Source of the DNA: Aquamicrobium aerolatum DSM 21857
Lineage (GTDB): Bacteria; Pseudomonadota; Alphaproteobacteria; Rhizobiales; Rhizobiaceae
NCBI RefSeq assembly: GCF_900113935.1
Contig: NZ_FORF01000009.1
Coordinates: 1 to 64,000, forward strand
Length of the DNA stretch: 64,000 bases
Reading direction: 5' to 3'
This document shows positions 43,695 to 52,266 of this stretch, piece after piece; position 1 is the stretch's first letter, and every line of letters starts with the position of its first letter. The translations under genes were made by a program, and so were the position numbers. The notes under the pieces were generated by a model that worked only from the letters and a program-made list of their open reading frames with translations, searched no databases and was not told the origin of the DNA.

Positions 43695-44192
43695 ATGGCG
43701 AAGGCAGACAAGGCGACAACGATGAGCCGGCTTCATTCGGCGGCCCGGCTTTCCCGTACAGCACTTGCAGCGCGGCTTCTGGCGCATGGCTTTTATGCCG
43801 GGCAGGACCAGATCATGCTGGCGCTGGAGCGTGACGACGGGCAGACGCTTGGCCAACTGGCGAACAAGCTTGGCGTGCGCCCGCCGACCGTGACAAAAAC
43901 CATCAACCGCCTGCAGGCACAGGGATATGTTGAAAAACGAGCCTGCGCCACCGACGCGCGCCAGGCGAATGTGTACCTCACCGAAGAAGGTCGGGCGATG
44001 ATGCGCGCGATCGAGAAAGCGGTGAAGAAGACCGAAAAGCAGGCGCTCAAAGGGCTCGACAAGAAAGAGCAGAAGACGCTGGCCAAGCTGCTTGGACGTG
44101 TCGAAGCCAATCTCACCGGCGTTGAGATTTCCGAGGTGGACGAAGCCCCGGAAAGCGAGACGATTTCGGAAGAGCTCATCGAGGCCGAATAG
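43695..44192 (+). CDS. MarR-family transcriptional regulator
   Basis: A 165-residue regulator with the MarR winged helix: GQDQIMLALERDDGQTLGQLANKLGVRPPTVTKTINRLQAQGYVEKRACATDARQANVYLT, in which the wing DARQANVYLT is characteristic. The C-terminal part is a lysine-rich helix followed by a strongly acidic tail (EISEVDEAPESETISEELIEAE), an unusual extension. GGAG is 7 bases before the ATG. It lies between the divergent creatininase gene and the downstream EamA transporter, which is its likely target. Confidence 0.86.
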   Translation: MAKADKATTMSRLHSAARLSRTALAARLLAHGFYAGQDQIMLALERDDGQTLGQLANKLGVRPPTVTKTINRLQAQGYVEKRACATDARQANVYLTEEGRAMMRAIEKAVKKTEKQALKGLDKKEQKTLAKLLGRVEANLTGVEISEVDEAPESETISEELIEAE

Positions 44193-44265
44193 GTCGCCTC
44201 TTGCGTCATGATCATGGTTGGCCGATGAAAGGTGCATCCGCCCACCTCATAAACGGCCAGCCATT

Positions 44266-45207
44266 GTGACCAACAGAACCGCATCAACCGACGTCGCGAC
44301 ACCAACGTCGGCCATCATGCTCGTGATCGCGGCATTTTTCCTGTTTTCGATGCTGGATGCGAGCGCCAAATATCTCGTGCTGAGCGGACTGGAACCGCCT
44401 TTTGTCGCCTGGGTGCGATTTGCGGTTCACCTTGTGCTGGTGCTGATTCTTTTTCGTGGCTGGTCGAACCCGCTGCTTTTCCGCTCGGATGCGAAGATGG
44501 CGCAGTTTCTGCGCGGACTTTTCCTGTTTGGATCGACGATCTTCAACTTCTTTGCGCTCCAAAGCCTGCAACTCGCGCAGACCGTTTCCATCGGCTTCTT
44601 TGGACCCATGCTCGTGACGGCGCTGGCAGGGCCATTTCTTGGTGAATGGGCCGGCTGGCGGCGCTGGATGGCTGTTCTGGTCGGCTTCGTCGGTGTTCTG
44701 GTCATCACGCGTCCCGGCCTTGGCGCTTTCGGGATCGGTCATTTGTTTTCCATCATGGCGATGACCAGTCAGAGCATCTACGTGATCATGACGCGCAAGA
44801 TGGGGGCGACGGAGTCTTCGGAGAGCCTGATCTTCTATTCCGCGCTGGCTCCGGCCTTGTTCATGCTGCCGGCGGTGCCGATCTATGGCTCGATTCCGCA
44901 ACAGCCGATCCAGTGGGCCCTGCTGCTCGGTCTCGGCTTCTTCGGCGGGTTCGGGCACTACCTTTTGATCCGCGCCTACAAAATTGCGACCACATCGGCG
45001 CTCGCGCCGTATCCCTATTCTCAAATGCTGTGGATGATCGCGCTGGGTTGGCTCATCTTCAACGACCTGCCTGATCTGTGGACCGTCGTTGGGGCCAGCA
45101 TCATTGTCGCGAGCGGATTGTATATCCTGCATCGCGAGCATCGATTGCGGCTGGCAAACAGGACGACACCCCATGGCGAGACGGATCATCTGGCCAAAAA
45201 GCTTTGA
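44266..45207 (+). CDS. EamA-family (DMT) transporter
   Basis: A 313-residue inner-membrane protein with about ten transmembrane helices in two EamA repeats (first FFLFSMLDASAKYLVLSG; second FSIMAMTSQSIYVIMTRKMG). Family members export metabolites such as amino acids or take up various compounds. The GTG at 44266 is chosen because it gives a short N-terminus before helix 1, but its ribosome-binding site is weak; an upstream TTG at 44218 or an ATG at 44317 remain possible. It follows the MarR gene by 73 bases. Confidence 0.82.
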   Translation: MTNRTASTDVATPTSAIMLVIAAFFLFSMLDASAKYLVLSGLEPPFVAWVRFAVHLVLVLILFRGWSNPLLFRSDAKMAQFLRGLFLFGSTIFNFFALQSLQLAQTVSIGFFGPMLVTALAGPFLGEWAGWRRWMAVLVGFVGVLVITRPGLGAFGIGHLFSIMAMTSQSIYVIMTRKMGATESSESLIFYSALAPALFMLPAVPIYGSIPQQPIQWALLLGLGFFGGFGHYLLIRAYKIATTSALAPYPYSQMLWMIALGWLIFNDLPDLWTVVGASIIVASGLYILHREHRLRLANRTTPHGETDHLAKKL

Positions 45208-45235
45208 ATCGGGCTATGTCCATGGCATAAGCTCG

Positions 45236-45252
45236 ATTTAAACACTTTAAAT
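45236..45252. promoter_or_regulatory. AT-rich inverted repeat before the LacI gene
   Basis: ATTTAAA (45236-45242) and TTTAAAT (45246-45252) are perfect inverted arms with a 3-base spacer, 28 bases before the proposed start. It is a candidate LacI autoregulatory operator and may overlap the promoter. Confidence 0.45.
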
Positions 45253-45279
45253 ATTGCGCATCCGGAGGAGGGGGGTTCC

Positions 45280-46299
45280 CTGGCACAAAAGATCAAGCTC
45301 TCGACGATTGCGGAAGCGCTGGGCGTTTCGACTGCGACCGTTTCTCTGGCCTTGCGGGACAGTCCGCTGGTTGCCGATGCAACGCGCGAGCGGATCAAGG
45401 ACCATGCACGTGCCATCGGCTATATCTACAATCGCCGGGCCGCGAGTTTGCGCACGTCGCGCTCCGGGATCGTCGGTGTCGTCGTGCACGACATCATGAA
45501 CCCGTTCTTCGCCGAAATCCTGCGCTCGATCGAAACGGAACTGGATCGCAGCCGACAGACATTCCTGCTGTCGAACCACTATGATCAGCTTGAAAAGCAG
45601 CGCACTTTCATCGACACGCTGCTGCAGCTGGGCGCGGATGGCGTGATCATGTCGCCGGCAATCGGGACGCCATCCGAAGACATTGCCATGGTCGAGGGCA
45701 ACGGCCTGCCCGCCGTCCTGATTGCACGTTCGGTCGAGGGAGCGGATGTGCCGGTATTCCGGGGCGATGACGCCTACGGGATCGGGCTGGCGACGAATCA
45801 CCTGATCTCGCTTGGGCATACACGGATCGCCATGATCGGCGGCACCGACCAGACATCGACCGGACGCGACCGCTATCACGGCTATGTCAACGCCATGGAA
45901 GCCGCCGGGCTGGAGGTTCGCGAAGGCTGGCGCATTCCCGGCCCGCGCACGAAGCAGGCGGGCTTCGAAGCGACGCAGCGCTTTCTCGCCATTGAAGAAA
46001 AGCCGACGGCAGCCGTGTGCTGGAACGATCTGGTGGCGATCGGACTGATGAACGGAATTTTGCGCGCCGGCCTGACGCCCGGTGTTGATATTTCGGTGAC
46101 CGGCTATGACGATCTCGAAGAGGCCGTCATCGCGACTCCCGCTTTGACAACGGTCTGGAATGGCCAGCGTGAAGTGGGACGCCGCGCGGCACGCACTCTT
46201 CTGGATCGACTGAACGGCGTTGAGGTTCATGGCGGACAGGAACTGATCAGGCCAGAATTGCATGTCCGCTCGTCCACCGGTGTTCCGCGCGAACGCTGA
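45280..46299 (+). CDS. LacI-family transcriptional regulator (probable CTG start)
   Basis: A 339-residue LacI-type repressor. The N-terminal helix-turn-helix reads LSTIAEALGVSTATVSLALRDSPLVADATRERI, followed by the hinge YIYNRRAASLRTSRSGIVGVVV and a periplasmic-binding-like effector domain (VIMSPAIGTPSEDIAM, GHTRIAMIGG). No ATG, GTG or TTG in frame precedes the HTH. A CTG at 45280 sits 9 bases behind GGAGGAG and yields the normal LacI N-terminus, so I take it as the start. It lies 20 bases before a 2-hydroxyacid dehydrogenase gene and near TRAP genes that it may control. Confidence 0.85.
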   Translation: MAQKIKLSTIAEALGVSTATVSLALRDSPLVADATRERIKDHARAIGYIYNRRAASLRTSRSGIVGVVVHDIMNPFFAEILRSIETELDRSRQTFLLSNHYDQLEKQRTFIDTLLQLGADGVIMSPAIGTPSEDIAMVEGNGLPAVLIARSVEGADVPVFRGDDAYGIGLATNHLISLGHTRIAMIGGTDQTSTGRDRYHGYVNAMEAAGLEVREGWRIPGPRTKQAGFEATQRFLAIEEKPTAAVCWNDLVAIGLMNGILRAGLTPGVDISVTGYDDLEEAVIATPALTTVWNGQREVGRRAARTLLDRLNGVEVHGGQELIRPELHVRSSTGVPRER

Positions 46300-46319
46300 G
46301 CCAGAAGGATCATCATCTG

Positions 46320-47309
46320 ATGACGGTACATGACTATCCGATCCTTATTGTCGGACGGCTTCACGCGCATGCGGCCGCGCGGCTGCGCGAAATTTTCCCG
46401 GTGGTTCAGATCGACGGCCCTGACGTCGCGCTCGTCAGCGAGGAAGATCGCCAGCGGATACGGGGCATCGTAGGTACAACCGACCTCAAAGCCTCGTCGC
46501 TTGACACTGCCTTTGCTGGCGCATTTCCAAAGCTGGAGATCATGTCCAGTTTCGGTGTCGGATATGACCATATCGACGCTGGCGACATGGCAAAGCTGGG
46601 TCTGGTCGTGACCAACACGCCGGACGTGCTGAGTGGTGAGGTGGCGGACACGGCAGTCGGGCTGCTGCTCAATACGGTTCGCGAGTTGCCGAAAGCAGAG
46701 CGCTGGTTGCGCGAAGGGAACTGGATCACCAAGGGACCGTACCCGCTGACGCGCGGCACGTTGCGCGGACGTTCGGTGGGGATTTTCGGCCTTGGCCGGA
46801 TCGGTCTGGCGATTGCACACAGACTGGAAGCGTTCGGCCTGCCGATCAGCTACCACAATCGTCGTCCCGTCGCCGATATTGCCTATCGCTATCACGCAAG
46901 CCTGACGGAGTTGGCGGTGGCCGTCGATACGTTGATCTGCGTTGCCCCAGGCGATGCTTCGACCGACAAGGCGATCAACACAGAGGTCCTCAAGGCGCTC
47001 GGGTCCAATGGTGTATTCATCAATGTCGGGCGCGGTTCGAGTGTCGACGAGGATGCTTTGGCGCAAGCGCTTGCCGATGGCACGATCATGGCTGCCGGGC
47101 TCGATGTGTTTGCACATGAGCCGCACGTGCCGGAGACATTGCTGAATGCGGAAAATGCCACCTTGTTGCCGCATGTCGCATCTGCATCGCAGGCGACGCG
47201 ACAGGCGATGGCTGATCTGGTCGTTGACAACCTGATCGAGTGGGTCGAGCGCGGGCGCGCGCTGACACCGGTTGCCGAAACGCGCGACTTTGCGGTCAGG
47301 AAGGCCTGA
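46320..47309 (+). CDS. D-isomer-specific 2-hydroxyacid dehydrogenase
   Basis: A 329-residue NAD(P)-dependent oxidoreductase of the glyoxylate/hydroxypyruvate reductase branch. The Rossmann motif is SVGIFGLGRIGLAIAHRL. Catalytic residues are the arginine of NVGRGSSVDEDAL, the glutamate of FAHEPHVPE and the histidine of LLPHVASAS. It follows the LacI gene with AAGGA upstream of the ATG. Reduction of a 2-keto acid or oxidation of a D-2-hydroxy acid fits a carboxylate-importing TRAP system nearby, but the true substrate is not known. Confidence 0.9.
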   Translation: MTVHDYPILIVGRLHAHAAARLREIFPVVQIDGPDVALVSEEDRQRIRGIVGTTDLKASSLDTAFAGAFPKLEIMSSFGVGYDHIDAGDMAKLGLVVTNTPDVLSGEVADTAVGLLLNTVRELPKAERWLREGNWITKGPYPLTRGTLRGRSVGIFGLGRIGLAIAHRLEAFGLPISYHNRRPVADIAYRYHASLTELAVAVDTLICVAPGDASTDKAINTEVLKALGSNGVFINVGRGSSVDEDALAQALADGTIMAAGLDVFAHEPHVPETLLNAENATLLPHVASASQATRQAMADLVVDNLIEWVERGRALTPVAETRDFAVRKA

Positions 47310-47325
47310 CTCGCGTAAAACAAGG

Positions 47326-47379
47326 CGCTAATGCGCAGGGAGCGCATCTGAAAGATCGCGACGCGCTTTAGCGTTTTTT
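47326..47379 (+). terminator. Compound hairpin and T6 terminator
   Basis: CGCTAA (47326-47331) pairs with TTAGCG (47368-47373) outside a nested ATGCGC/GCGCAT stem (47331-47336/47342-47347), and TTTTTT follows. The structure contains the dispersed repeat, so that repeat has been co-opted as a terminator after the dehydrogenase gene. Confidence 0.65.
47341..47369. repeat. Dispersed intergenic repeat, copy 2
   Basis: Matches 5961-5989 at 26 of 29 positions, sharing ATCTGAAAGATCGCGA and CGCTTT. Both copies are intergenic and lie 41 kb apart. Confidence 0.7.
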
Positions 47380-48155
47380 CATTCGGCAGCTTCGGAAATC
47401 ATCCCGGCGCGTTGGGCGGCGTGCTGGCGCACTGCATCGCCAAATGCCTTGAAGATCCGCGCCGAAGCGTCGTCGCTTTTCGCCCAATATTCCGGATGCC
47501 ATTGCACGCCGACGGCGAACGCCTTCGAGCCGGTGACCGACACGGCTTCAACCGTGCCGTCGGGGGCGGTTGCTTCGACCTGCAGTCTGTTGCCGAGCTG
47601 GCCAATCGCCTGTCGGTGCACGGAATTGACCATGATCTCCCGCGGACAAAAAATGTCGCCAAGGCAGGTGCCCTCCCGGATGATCACAGGCTGACGGATG
47701 CTGAAGCGCACGTCCTGATCTTCGCTCGGCGGAGCGCGATGATCCCACGTTCCTTCCTGCTCCTGGATTTCTGTGGCAAGGGTTCCGCCCAGCGCCACGT
47801 TGAGTTCCTGAATGCCACGGCAGATCGCAAGCAGGGGGATGCCCTGATCGATGGCCGCACGGATCAAAGGCAGCGTGGTGGAGTCGCGGTCGGGATCGTA
47901 GGGCCCGTTGGCCTCGGTGGCTTCTGCGCCATAAAGGGTTGGATTTACATTTGATCGAGAACCGGTGATCAAAACACCGTCAACAGCCGCAAACAGCGAT
48001 CCGAGATCAACGCGCGCGCCGAAAGATGGCACCATGATCGGCAGTGCGTTTGCCACGGAAAGCGTCGCTTCGAGATATTGCTGAGGGGCAGCGTGCCAGA
48101 CATAGTTGTCGAACTGACGAACGTCGGTGGAAACGGCAACGAGCGGCTGGCGCAT
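47379..48155 (-). CDS. Gamma-glutamyl-gamma-aminobutyrate hydrolase-like glutamine amidotransferase (peptidase C26)
   Basis: A 258-residue class-I glutamine-amidotransferase-fold hydrolase. The catalytic cysteine lies in LLAICRGIQELNVALGG and the histidine in VGVQWHPEYWAKSDD, with GVLITGSRSNVNPTLYG near the front as in PuuD of Escherichia coli (a different protein from urate oxidase PuuD). It cleaves gamma-glutamyl bonds, releasing glutamate. GGAG is 6-7 bases before the ATG. A PuuA-like ligase occurs about 9 kb away, so the two might work in one gamma-glutamyl pathway. Confidence 0.88.
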   Translation of the reverse strand: MRQPLVAVSTDVRQFDNYVWHAAPQQYLEATLSVANALPIMVPSFGARVDLGSLFAAVDGVLITGSRSNVNPTLYGAEATEANGPYDPDRDSTTLPLIRAAIDQGIPLLAICRGIQELNVALGGTLATEIQEQEGTWDHRAPPSEDQDVRFSIRQPVIIREGTCLGDIFCPREIMVNSVHRQAIGQLGNRLQVEATAPDGTVEAVSVTGSKAFAVGVQWHPEYWAKSDDASARIFKAFGDAVRQHAAQRAGMISEAAE

Positions 48156-48447
48156 GTCAAACTCCGCATCGTCACGATGCGGCTCCTTTGAGCAATAGAT
48201 GCTCTCACATCTAATGATGTTCGAGGCACTTTCCAAGCCGGCCAGAGGAAGCGACACGATCGTCCAGGCGGTCGCCAGGAATATGGCCGTATCAGTGCTG
48301 GGAGTGCATCCGGTCACTAGACTCGGCTTTCATCGCGTGTATTGATGCAAGCATACTTCGGGAGGGAGGATGGCGGACAAGTGTCCGGCGCTCCCGAACT
48401 GTATGCTGTGAAGTAAGTCATGCATTTCCACACTGGGAGGTTACTAT
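48156..48447. promoter_or_regulatory. Divergent promoter region, amidotransferase / dctP
   Basis: About 290 bases without a gene. Symmetric elements are GAGCA-ATAGA-TGCTC (48190-48204) and ATGC-AA-GCAT (48345-48354). Either could be an operator for the LacI-type regulator encoded 2 kb upstream. No other feature is recognisable. Confidence 0.4.
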
Positions 48448-49545
48448 ATGGATCGTCGTTCGTTTTTCAGGCAGGCAGGCGCTGCAGGCGCAGGTGCGAT
48501 CGCTGCCACCACGCTGGCAGCGCCAGCCATCGCGCAGGGCAACCAGACATGGCGGATGGTGACGACCTGGCCGAAGAATTTTCCGGGCATGGGTGTTGGC
48601 GCGCAACGTCTAGCTGATCGCATCACCGCGGCGTCTGGCGGACGCTTGACGATTCAGGTCTATTCGGCGGGTGAACTGGTTCCTGGACTGCAGGCGCTGG
48701 ACGCCGTCATTGACGGCAATGCGGAAATGAGCCACGGCGCCGCCTATTACTGGCAGAACAAGAGCACCGGCCTGTCGTTCTTCACCGGCGTTCCTTATGG
48801 CATGACGTCGCGAGAGCTGACCGGTTGGGTGCGCTATCTTGGCGGTCAAGAAATCTGGGACGAAATCTATGACCAGTTCGGGGTGCAGGGCTTCCTGTCG
48901 GGAGACACCGGCACGCAGGCTGGCGGCTGGTTCCGCAATGAGCTGACCGGGGTTGCCGACATTCAGGGTCTGCGCTTCCGTACGCCGGGACTGGGCGGGC
49001 AGGTCTGGCAGAAACTTGGCGCATCGGTCACCAACCTTGCAGCCGGTGAGATCTTCCAGGCACTTCAGTCCGGCACGCTCGACGCTGCCGAGTTTGTTGG
49101 CCCCTACAACGATCTTGCGCTGGGCTTCTACCAGATTGCCAAGAACTACTATTTCCCAAGCTTCATCGAGCCGGGCCTGGCGACAGAACTGGTCGTCGAC
49201 AAGGCAAAATATCAGGCACTGCCCGCTGATCTGCAGGCAATTATCAAAGACGTCTGTCAGGCGGAGTACGATTCCGTCGCTGCCGATTTTGCCGCCAACG
49301 ATCCTCGCGCCCTGCAGACGCTTGTCAATGATCATGGTGTCAAGGTTCTGCAGTTCCCCGACGAAATCCTCGAGGCCGGAGCGGTGGCAGCGAAAGAGAT
49401 CTTCCAGGGCTTGCTCGATTCGAGTGATCCACTGACCAAGAAGACGGCTGAAAGTTTCGTCTCTGCCTTCAATATTGTGCGGCAGAAGACCGATGGCACT
49501 GACTCGCTTTTCGTTCAGGCCCGCGAGAAGTATTTTCACCTCTGA
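48448..49545 (+). CDS. dctP: TRAP transporter substrate-binding protein (TakP/FcbT1-like), Tat signal
   Basis: A 365-residue periplasmic binding protein of the mannitol/chloroaromatic-type TRAP group (COG4663), to which the 2-keto acid binder TakP belongs. The N-terminus RRSFFRQAGAAGAG with AAPAIAQ is a twin-arginine signal, so it is exported folded. Family phrases are FSAGE-like YSAGELVPGLQALDAV, GGWFRNEL, and LDAAEFVGPYNDLALGF. It is transcribed toward its permease genes, which are on the other strand, with exoD between. The nearby hydroxyacid dehydrogenase suggests a hydroxy or keto acid ligand (inference). Confidence 0.92.
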   Translation: MDRRSFFRQAGAAGAGAIAATTLAAPAIAQGNQTWRMVTTWPKNFPGMGVGAQRLADRITAASGGRLTIQVYSAGELVPGLQALDAVIDGNAEMSHGAAYYWQNKSTGLSFFTGVPYGMTSRELTGWVRYLGGQEIWDEIYDQFGVQGFLSGDTGTQAGGWFRNELTGVADIQGLRFRTPGLGGQVWQKLGASVTNLAAGEIFQALQSGTLDAAEFVGPYNDLALGFYQIAKNYYFPSFIEPGLATELVVDKAKYQALPADLQAIIKDVCQAEYDSVAADFAANDPRALQTLVNDHGVKVLQFPDEILEAGAVAAKEIFQGLLDSSDPLTKKTAESFVSAFNIVRQKTDGTDSLFVQAREKYFHL

Positions 49546-49568
49546 TTGGCAAGTCGACATTGATGCGA

Positions 49569-49594
49569 GAGCCCGGGAGCGATCCCGGGCTTTT
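49569..49594 (+). terminator. Rho-independent terminator after dctP
   Basis: A 9-bp perfect stem (AGCCCGGGA / TCCCGGGCT) with a GCGA tetraloop is followed by TTT. Confidence 0.88.
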
Positions 49595-49598
49595 CGTT

Positions 49599-50243
49599 TC
49601 AACCGCCAGAAAACATCGAGGCGATACCGTTGCCGGCGACGAATGCCAGATAGGCAAGGGTCACGAAATAGATGCAGGTGGCAAGAAGCATCAGATAGCC
49701 GCCGATGACGAGCGCGCCGTCGCGTTGGGACGCGCCGAGTGCAATGAGCAGGATCGCAATCGCCGGCAGCGTGTTGGAGAACGGCACCAGACCGAGAGGC
49801 AGCATCAAGAGCAACGCGCCGGCAATGATGGCAAGCCCGTTGATACGTCCTGCAAGCACGCCATTGGTGAGCAGGCTGATGCGCTGGCGCGAGAAGGTCT
49901 CAAGTCTGGCAAGGATGGTGTCGCCGCGCTCGAGGACGCGCCGTAGTTTCTGCGCGTCGATTCGACGGTCGAGGATCTGTTTCGGCAGCCACGGGGTTCG
50001 GTTCAGCGTCACGCCAATCGCCAGCATCAGGATCGCCAATGCGAAGACAGTGCTGACGCCGGGAATCGAGACCGGGATGAGAAAGGGTACGCACAGAAGT
50101 GCGCTCAGCAGCAGCGGACCATGATCGCCGATCGCTGCCAGAAAGTCGCGCAGGCTGGTGGTCGTTCCGGTCATTGAAAGGATCACCCGCGACAGGGCCT
50201 GCCGCATCGTTTCTCCGCTATCCGAATAGGAAATGGACGTCAT
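49599..50243 (-). CDS. exoD: ExoD family protein
   Basis: A 214-residue inner-membrane protein of the ExoD family, first linked to exopolysaccharide production and alkali tolerance in Sinorhizobium. The characteristic segments are GPLLLSALLCVPFLIPVSIPGVSTVFALAILMLAIG and LGLVPFSNTLPAIAILLIALG, in about four to five hydrophobic stretches. It is isolated from dctQM by a terminator and so has its own promoter within about 20 bases, or is read at low level through the terminator. It interrupts the TRAP gene set. Confidence 0.9.
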   Translation of the reverse strand: MTSISYSDSGETMRQALSRVILSMTGTTTSLRDFLAAIGDHGPLLLSALLCVPFLIPVSIPGVSTVFALAILMLAIGVTLNRTPWLPKQILDRRIDAQKLRRVLERGDTILARLETFSRQRISLLTNGVLAGRINGLAIIAGALLLMLPLGLVPFSNTLPAIAILLIALGASQRDGALVIGGYLMLLATCIYFVTLAYLAFVAGNGIASMFSGG

Positions 50244-50262
50244 AATTCACCGTGCGCGATGT

Positions 50263-50292
50263 AAAAAAGCCGGCGGCATGCAGCCGCCGGCT
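50263..50292 (-). terminator. Rho-independent terminator of dctQM (minus strand)
   Basis: A perfect 10-bp stem (AGCCGGCGGC / GCCGCCGGCT) with loop ATGCA is followed on the minus strand by TTTTTT. It separates dctM from exoD. Confidence 0.92.
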
Positions 50293-50316
50293 CTGGTCAT
50301 GAGTTTAGCCGGTGGC

Positions 50317-51708
50317 TCAACTATAGATCCATTTTGGCAACCATGTGGCCAATCCGGGGAAGGTGAAGATCAGCCCCACAGCGATCAGCTGGATCGTCAC
50401 GAACGGGATGATGCCGCGATAAATCATTCCCGTTGAAACATTGTTCGGTGCGACCCCGCGCAGGTAGAACAGCGAGAAGCCGAAGGGTGGCGTCATGAAC
50501 GAGGTTTGCAGGTTCACACCGATCATCACGCCCAGCCAGACCGGGTCGACGCCCAGATTGAGCAGGACGGGTGCGGTGATCGGCAAGACGATGAAGATGA
50601 TCTCGAACGTGTCCAGAATGAACCCGAGAAAGAACATGATGACCATCACGACCAGGATTGCGCCGGCAACGCCGCCGGGAAGGCTGGTCAGGAACTCATG
50701 AACCAGATTGTCGCCGCCCATCAGGCGGAAAACGATCGAAAATACCGACGCGCCGAACAGGATGATGAACACCATCGATGTGATGGCTGCCGTCGAGACA
50801 GTCGCTTCCCGCAGGACATGAAAGTTGAATTTGCCGCGGATCGCCGCCAGAATCATCGCGCCGACAGCACCGACGGAAGAAGCTTCGGTCGGGGTTGCGA
50901 TACCGCCAAGAATCGAGCCGAGCACCGCGACGATCAGCACCAGAGGCGGAATCAGAGCAGTCACGATCTCTCTGGCGAGGCCTTCTTTTTCGTCTTCCGG
51001 AACCGGGGTGGCCGGGCATGATTGCGGATCGAAATAGGCTTTGAAGATGACCCACAGAAGATACATGCAGACCAGCGTGATCGACGGGATCAGTGCCCCG
51101 GCAAACAGGTCGCCGACCGAGACTGGCGTTGGCGCAAAATTGCCCTTCGCCATCTGCACCTGGGCATTGATGCCGGTGAGGATGTCGCCCATGAAGATCA
51201 GAACGGTGGACGGTGGCACGATCTGCCCAAGCGTGCCGGAGGCGCAGATGATGCCGCAGGCAAGACGCGGATCGTAACCGGAGCGCAACATCGCTGGCAG
51301 CGAAATGAGCCCCATGGTGACGACCGTCGCCCCGACAACCCCTGTCGAGGCCGCGAGCATGGCGCCGACCAGGATGACGGATATTCCGAGGCCGCCATTG
51401 ATGTTGCCGAAGAGCTTGCCCATCGTCAGCAGCAGCTGCTCGGCGATGCGCGATCTTTCGAGCAGAACGCCCATGAAGATGAAGAGCGGCACCGCGACCA
51501 AGACTTCGTTGGTCATAAAGCCGATATAGCGGTTTGCCAGCGAGCCGAAATTCGACGGGTCGAATGCGCCGAAAAACATGCCAACGGCACCGAACAGGAG
51601 CGAAACGCCCGCCAGGGAGAAGGCGACGGGGAAGCCCAGCATGAGAAAGCCGATGACACCGAAGAACATCAGGCCAGCGAGAATTTCGCCGATAATGACA
51701 GAGTCCAT
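50317..51708 (-). CDS. dctM: TRAP transporter large permease (DctM)
   Basis: A 463-residue transporting subunit with about 12 hydrophobic segments; the longer length suits the partner of the TakP-like binding protein. Conserved parts are GIICASGTLGQIVPPSTVLIFMGD, GGIATPTEASSVGAVGAMIL and the C-terminal GVNLQTSFMTPPFGFSLFYLRG. A cytoplasmic insert around residues 205-245 separates the two halves. It lies six bases behind dctQ and is followed by a strong terminator. Confidence 0.94.
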   Translation of the reverse strand: MDSVIIGEILAGLMFFGVIGFLMLGFPVAFSLAGVSLLFGAVGMFFGAFDPSNFGSLANRYIGFMTNEVLVAVPLFIFMGVLLERSRIAEQLLLTMGKLFGNINGGLGISVILVGAMLAASTGVVGATVVTMGLISLPAMLRSGYDPRLACGIICASGTLGQIVPPSTVLIFMGDILTGINAQVQMAKGNFAPTPVSVGDLFAGALIPSITLVCMYLLWVIFKAYFDPQSCPATPVPEDEKEGLAREIVTALIPPLVLIVAVLGSILGGIATPTEASSVGAVGAMILAAIRGKFNFHVLREATVSTAAITSMVFIILFGASVFSIVFRLMGGDNLVHEFLTSLPGGVAGAILVVMVIMFFLGFILDTFEIIFIVLPITAPVLLNLGVDPVWLGVMIGVNLQTSFMTPPFGFSLFYLRGVAPNNVSTGMIYRGIIPFVTIQLIAVGLIFTFPGLATWLPKWIYS

Positions 51709-51714
51709 ATGCGA

Positions 51715-52266
51715 CTACTCCTGATGAACCGGGTAACGCAGCTTTTCAGGAAGAAGGTCTTCCCGGCCGCGCAGTACAAGGATGGACCGGAGCGCCATCG
51801 CAATGCCCTGAAGGAAAATGACGGCTACAAACACCAGAAGGAACGACTTCAGAATGTAGAGCCCTGGCATTCCGCCGACATTTGACGACGCTTCGCCGAT
51901 CCGCCAGGAGCGCGCGACGTAGTTCCAGGTGTAGGTGTAGACGACCCAGCAGAACGGAATCAGGAAGATGATGACCCCGATCAGGTCGATGATCGCCTTG
52001 GTCCGGATCTTGGCGGGACGATAGAAGATGTCGACCCGCACATGGTCGTCGCGCAAAAGCGCAAAGCCCGCGACGGCAGTAAACATCGCACCGTTCAGCC
52101 AGACATAGAGGTCTTGCATCCACAGGACTGTGAAGCCGAGCGCATAACGCTGCACAACAACGGTGAAGCATATCAGGACCATGAGCAGCGACAGCCAGGC
52201 AAAGACGTTGCCCAGCAACCGGTTCACAGCGCTGATTGCGCGAATAGTGGAAGCCATGATGTTCAT
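51715..52266 (-). CDS. dctQ: TRAP transporter small permease (DctQ)
   Basis: A 183-residue small subunit with four hydrophobic stretches, from FAWLSLLMVLICFTVVVQRYALG to LKSFLLVFVAVIFLQGIAM. The segment QDLYVWLNGAMFTAVAGFALLRDDHVRVDIFY is typical of the group paired with TakP-like proteins. The ATG at 52266 overlaps the stop of a 25-codon reading frame that has a much better ribosome-binding site, which suggests coupled translation. Another ATG lies at 52257. Confidence 0.9.
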   Translation of the reverse strand: MNIMASTIRAISAVNRLLGNVFAWLSLLMVLICFTVVVQRYALGFTVLWMQDLYVWLNGAMFTAVAGFALLRDDHVRVDIFYRPAKIRTKAIIDLIGVIIFLIPFCWVVYTYTWNYVARSWRIGEASSNVGGMPGLYILKSFLLVFVAVIFLQGIAMALRSILVLRGREDLLPEKLRYPVHQE

